In this document: one piece after another, positions 62,482-64,000 of the stretch
Layout of the letters: the number at the start of each line of letters is the position of its first letter
How positions within the stretch are numbered: the first letter of the stretch is position 1
Assembly (NCBI RefSeq): GCF_026965555.1
Contig: NZ_CP114040.1
Coordinates: forward strand, 9,460,001 to 9,524,000
Direction: 5' to 3'
Source of the DNA: Nannocystis punicea
Lineage (GTDB): Bacteria > Myxococcota_A > Polyangia > Nannocystales > Nannocystaceae
DNA length: 64,000 bases
Program-made: the position numbers and the translations under genes
Notes under the pieces: model-generated
Seen by the model: only the letters and a program-made list of their open reading frames with translations
Database searches by the model: none
What the model was told of the DNA's origin: nothing

Positions 62482-64000
62482 ATGCCTCGCACTCGCTTCA
62501 CGCTCCGCCTCACTTCCCCCGCCCTGTGGCTCGGTCTGTTCGTCGCGCCTGCGTGCGGCGACGACTCCGCGGCCATGACCGACACTGCTGCCGGTAGCGA
62601 CACCGACACCGACAGCGGCGAGCCCGGCGAGCCCGGCGAGCCTGGCGAGCCTGGCGAGCCTGGCGAGCCCGGTGACCCCGGTCAGCCCGGCGACCCCGGT
62701 GACCCCGGCGATCCCGGCGACCCCGGTGACCCTGGTGATCCCGGCGACCCCGGTGAGCCCGGCGACCCCGGTGAGCCCGGCGACCCCGGCCTCGACTTCG
62801 ATCGGGCCCCGCGCTCGAGCGTCGTCGCGCTCCACTTCGCCGACGACCTCGACACCGGCGCCACCGACATCGCCGAGCTGGTCAAGGCGCTCGCGGGACA
62901 TGTCGCAACGGACACGTTGCCGCCCGGCCTGCAGTTCCCGCTCGCCCCGGCCTCGACCGACACCGTGCGCGTGATCGCGGGCCTGCGCTCCAACGTCCTC
63001 GTGCGCTGGCTCGACCCGCTGGGCCACGAGGACCTGCCGGAGTCGGCCCGGTTCGGCGCCAACAACGATTACATCGCCTACTTCGGCGACGGCTGGAACG
63101 ACTCGCCCGGCGACGTCCCGCAGTGGCACGGCAGCGGCAGCGGCGCGTGGATGTGGGTCAACCACGAGTACGTCTCCGGCAGCAGCCCGACCAGCACCTC
63201 CGCGCCGAACGGCCAGCACCTCACCTTCGCCCAGTTCCTCTACCGCCTCCAGCTGCTCGCCCTCGACGTCGGCGGCGACCTGTGGGACCACGACTCGCTC
63301 ATCACCTACGGCAAGGAGTACAAGCGGCAGGTCGGTGGTTCGTGGCTGCACGCGGTGCAGGACCCGGCCAGCGGCGAGTGGTCGCTCGACCGCAGCCGCC
63401 CCGCCGTCCGCTACGACGCCACCAGCGCCACCCTCACCAAGATCACCGGCCTCGCGGGCCTCAGCAGCGACAAGGACGACGCGGGCGCCGACCTGCCCGC
63501 GGGCGTCGTCGCCGGCATCCTCGGCGACTGCTCGGGCGGCCAGACCCCGTGGGGCACCGTGCTCACCGCCGAGGAGAACGTCCAGGACTACTACGGCGAC
63601 ATGGAGACCTGCTGGAACGGCCAGCAGTTCGTCCCCGGCGCCGGCTGTGACGCGGGCCAGGACGTCGCCCTCGACGTCACCGCCAGCGACAGCAGCGAGT
63701 TCGGCAAGTCGCCCGACGCCAACGCCAGGCACCCGCGCGACCTCTACGGCTACCTCGTGGAGATCGATCCGGGCGCGCCCGCCGACGAGTTCTACGAGAA
63801 GAACGAGCCCGGCGTCGGTCACCGCAAGCTCGGCGCCCTCGGCCGCGCGCGCTGGGAGAACGCCACCTTCGCGGTCGACGGCGAGTGGAAGCCGCTGGTC
63901 GGCGAGCCGCTCGTGATCTACGGCGGCGACGATCGCCGCAGCGGCCGGATCTTCAAGTTCGTGTCGAAGGACCCGTACACCGCCGGCATGACGAAGGCCC
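62482..64000 (+). CDS. PhoX-like (DUF839) alkaline phosphatase, 3' end outside window
   Basis: Open from ATG 62482 (AGGAG seven bases upstream) to the window edge, 506 residues visible. A lipoprotein signal (WLGLFVAPAC) is followed by a Gly-X-Pro collagen-like linker (residues 46-102) and the PhoX domain: VRVIAGLRSNVLVRWLDPLG, FGANNDYIAYFGDG, WVNHEYVSGSSPTS, CSGGQTPWGTVLTAEENVQD and DLYGYLVEIDPGA. PhoX hydrolyses phosphomonoesters outside the cell, using iron/calcium in known members. It may cooperate with the upstream phospholipase C in phosphate acquisition. Confidence 0.85.
   Translation, partial: MPRTRFTLRLTSPALWLGLFVAPACGDDSAAMTDTAAGSDTDTDSGEPGEPGEPGEPGEPGEPGDPGQPGDPGDPGDPGDPGDPGDPGDPGEPGDPGEPGDPGLDFDRAPRSSVVALHFADDLDTGATDIAELVKALAGHVATDTLPPGLQFPLAPASTDTVRVIAGLRSNVLVRWLDPLGHEDLPESARFGANNDYIAYFGDGWNDSPGDVPQWHGSGSGAWMWVNHEYVSGSSPTSTSAPNGQHLTFAQFLYRLQLLALDVGGDLWDHDSLITYGKEYKRQVGGSWLHAVQDPASGEWSLDRSRPAVRYDATSATLTKITGLAGLSSDKDDAGADLPAGVVAGILGDCSGGQTPWGTVLTAEENVQDYYGDMETCWNGQQFVPGAGCDAGQDVALDVTASDSSEFGKSPDANARHPRDLYGYLVEIDPGAPADEFYEKNEPGVGHRKLGALGRARWENATFAVDGEWKPLVGEPLVIYGGDDRRSGRIFKFVSKDPYTAGMTKA
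62617..62787 (+). repeat. Nineteen Gly-(Glu/Asp)-Pro triplet repeats
   Basis: Nineteen consecutive codon triplets encode GEP or GDP (one GQP). In order: six GEP, one GDP, one GQP, seven GDP, then GEP/GDP alternating. At the DNA level it is a 9-bp repeat GGCGAGCCC/GGTGACCCC, prone to slippage. Confidence 0.9.

Overview
This is a high-GC chromosomal segment from a delta-type predatory bacterium, most probably Myxococcota of the Nannocystis/Plesiocystis kind. That placement is inferred from several features: many lipoproteins with long Ser/Thr/Gly linkers after the lipobox, eukaryote-like Ser/Thr kinases, a CFI-box secreted protein, a class III cyclase, a PAAR/VgrG module and Cys-rich surface lipoproteins. 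No RNA gene, CRISPR array or transposase was recognised.

Layout. 1-8.8 kb: an outer-membrane uptake cluster (porin, lipoprotein, ExbB, ExbD, TonB, and a TonB-dependent receptor that carries its own TonB-like domain), then a lipoprotein. 9-16.3 kb: an orphan SMI1/KNR4 protein, a long non-coding stretch with an 83-bp tandem repeat, a GGGPS/PcrB-like protein overlapping a membrane class III nucleotide cyclase, a small membrane protein and an M13 metallopeptidase lipoprotein. 16.5-22.3 kb: a type VI secretion cargo island made of two converging operons, Eag chaperone + PAAR protein + small partner facing VgrG + membrane pseudokinase. 22.7-28.3 kb: a CFI-box protein, a TPR-like membrane protein divergent from an active Ser/Thr kinase, and a lipoprotein. 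28.9-35.9 kb: core genes recN, nadK, a response regulator with degenerate GGDEF domain, rplM-rpsI, and an RRM RNA-binding protein. 36.2-39.4 kb: type I methyltransferase and specificity genes without hsdR. 39.5-46.1 kb: small membrane proteins, a Pth2-like protein and four surface lipoproteins. 46.4-49 kb: an effector-associated-domain-like protein, then an ECF sigma factor overlapping a haloalkane dehalogenase. 49-53.4 kb: a direct segmental duplication, one copy being a deleted pseudogene, bracketing a lipoprotein and the wreck of an nSTAND-type ATPase. 53.4-64 kb: a beta-propeller lipoprotein, a leucine-rich-repeat-like protein, an apparently imported HD/GlxA pair, a Tat-exported phospholipase C, a beta-helix lipoprotein and the start of a PhoX phosphatase with a collagen-like linker.

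The most unusual theme is a dispersed palindromic element with core RCATGTCC...GGACATGY. It lies just after the 3' ends of many genes, forms perfect palindromes up to 32 bp, touches start or stop codons, occurs inside a few coding regions, and has expanded into three tandem arrays with periods of 54, about 80 and about 112 bp. A second candidate novelty is the VgrG-linked pseudokinase with nine TEIF-type repeats.
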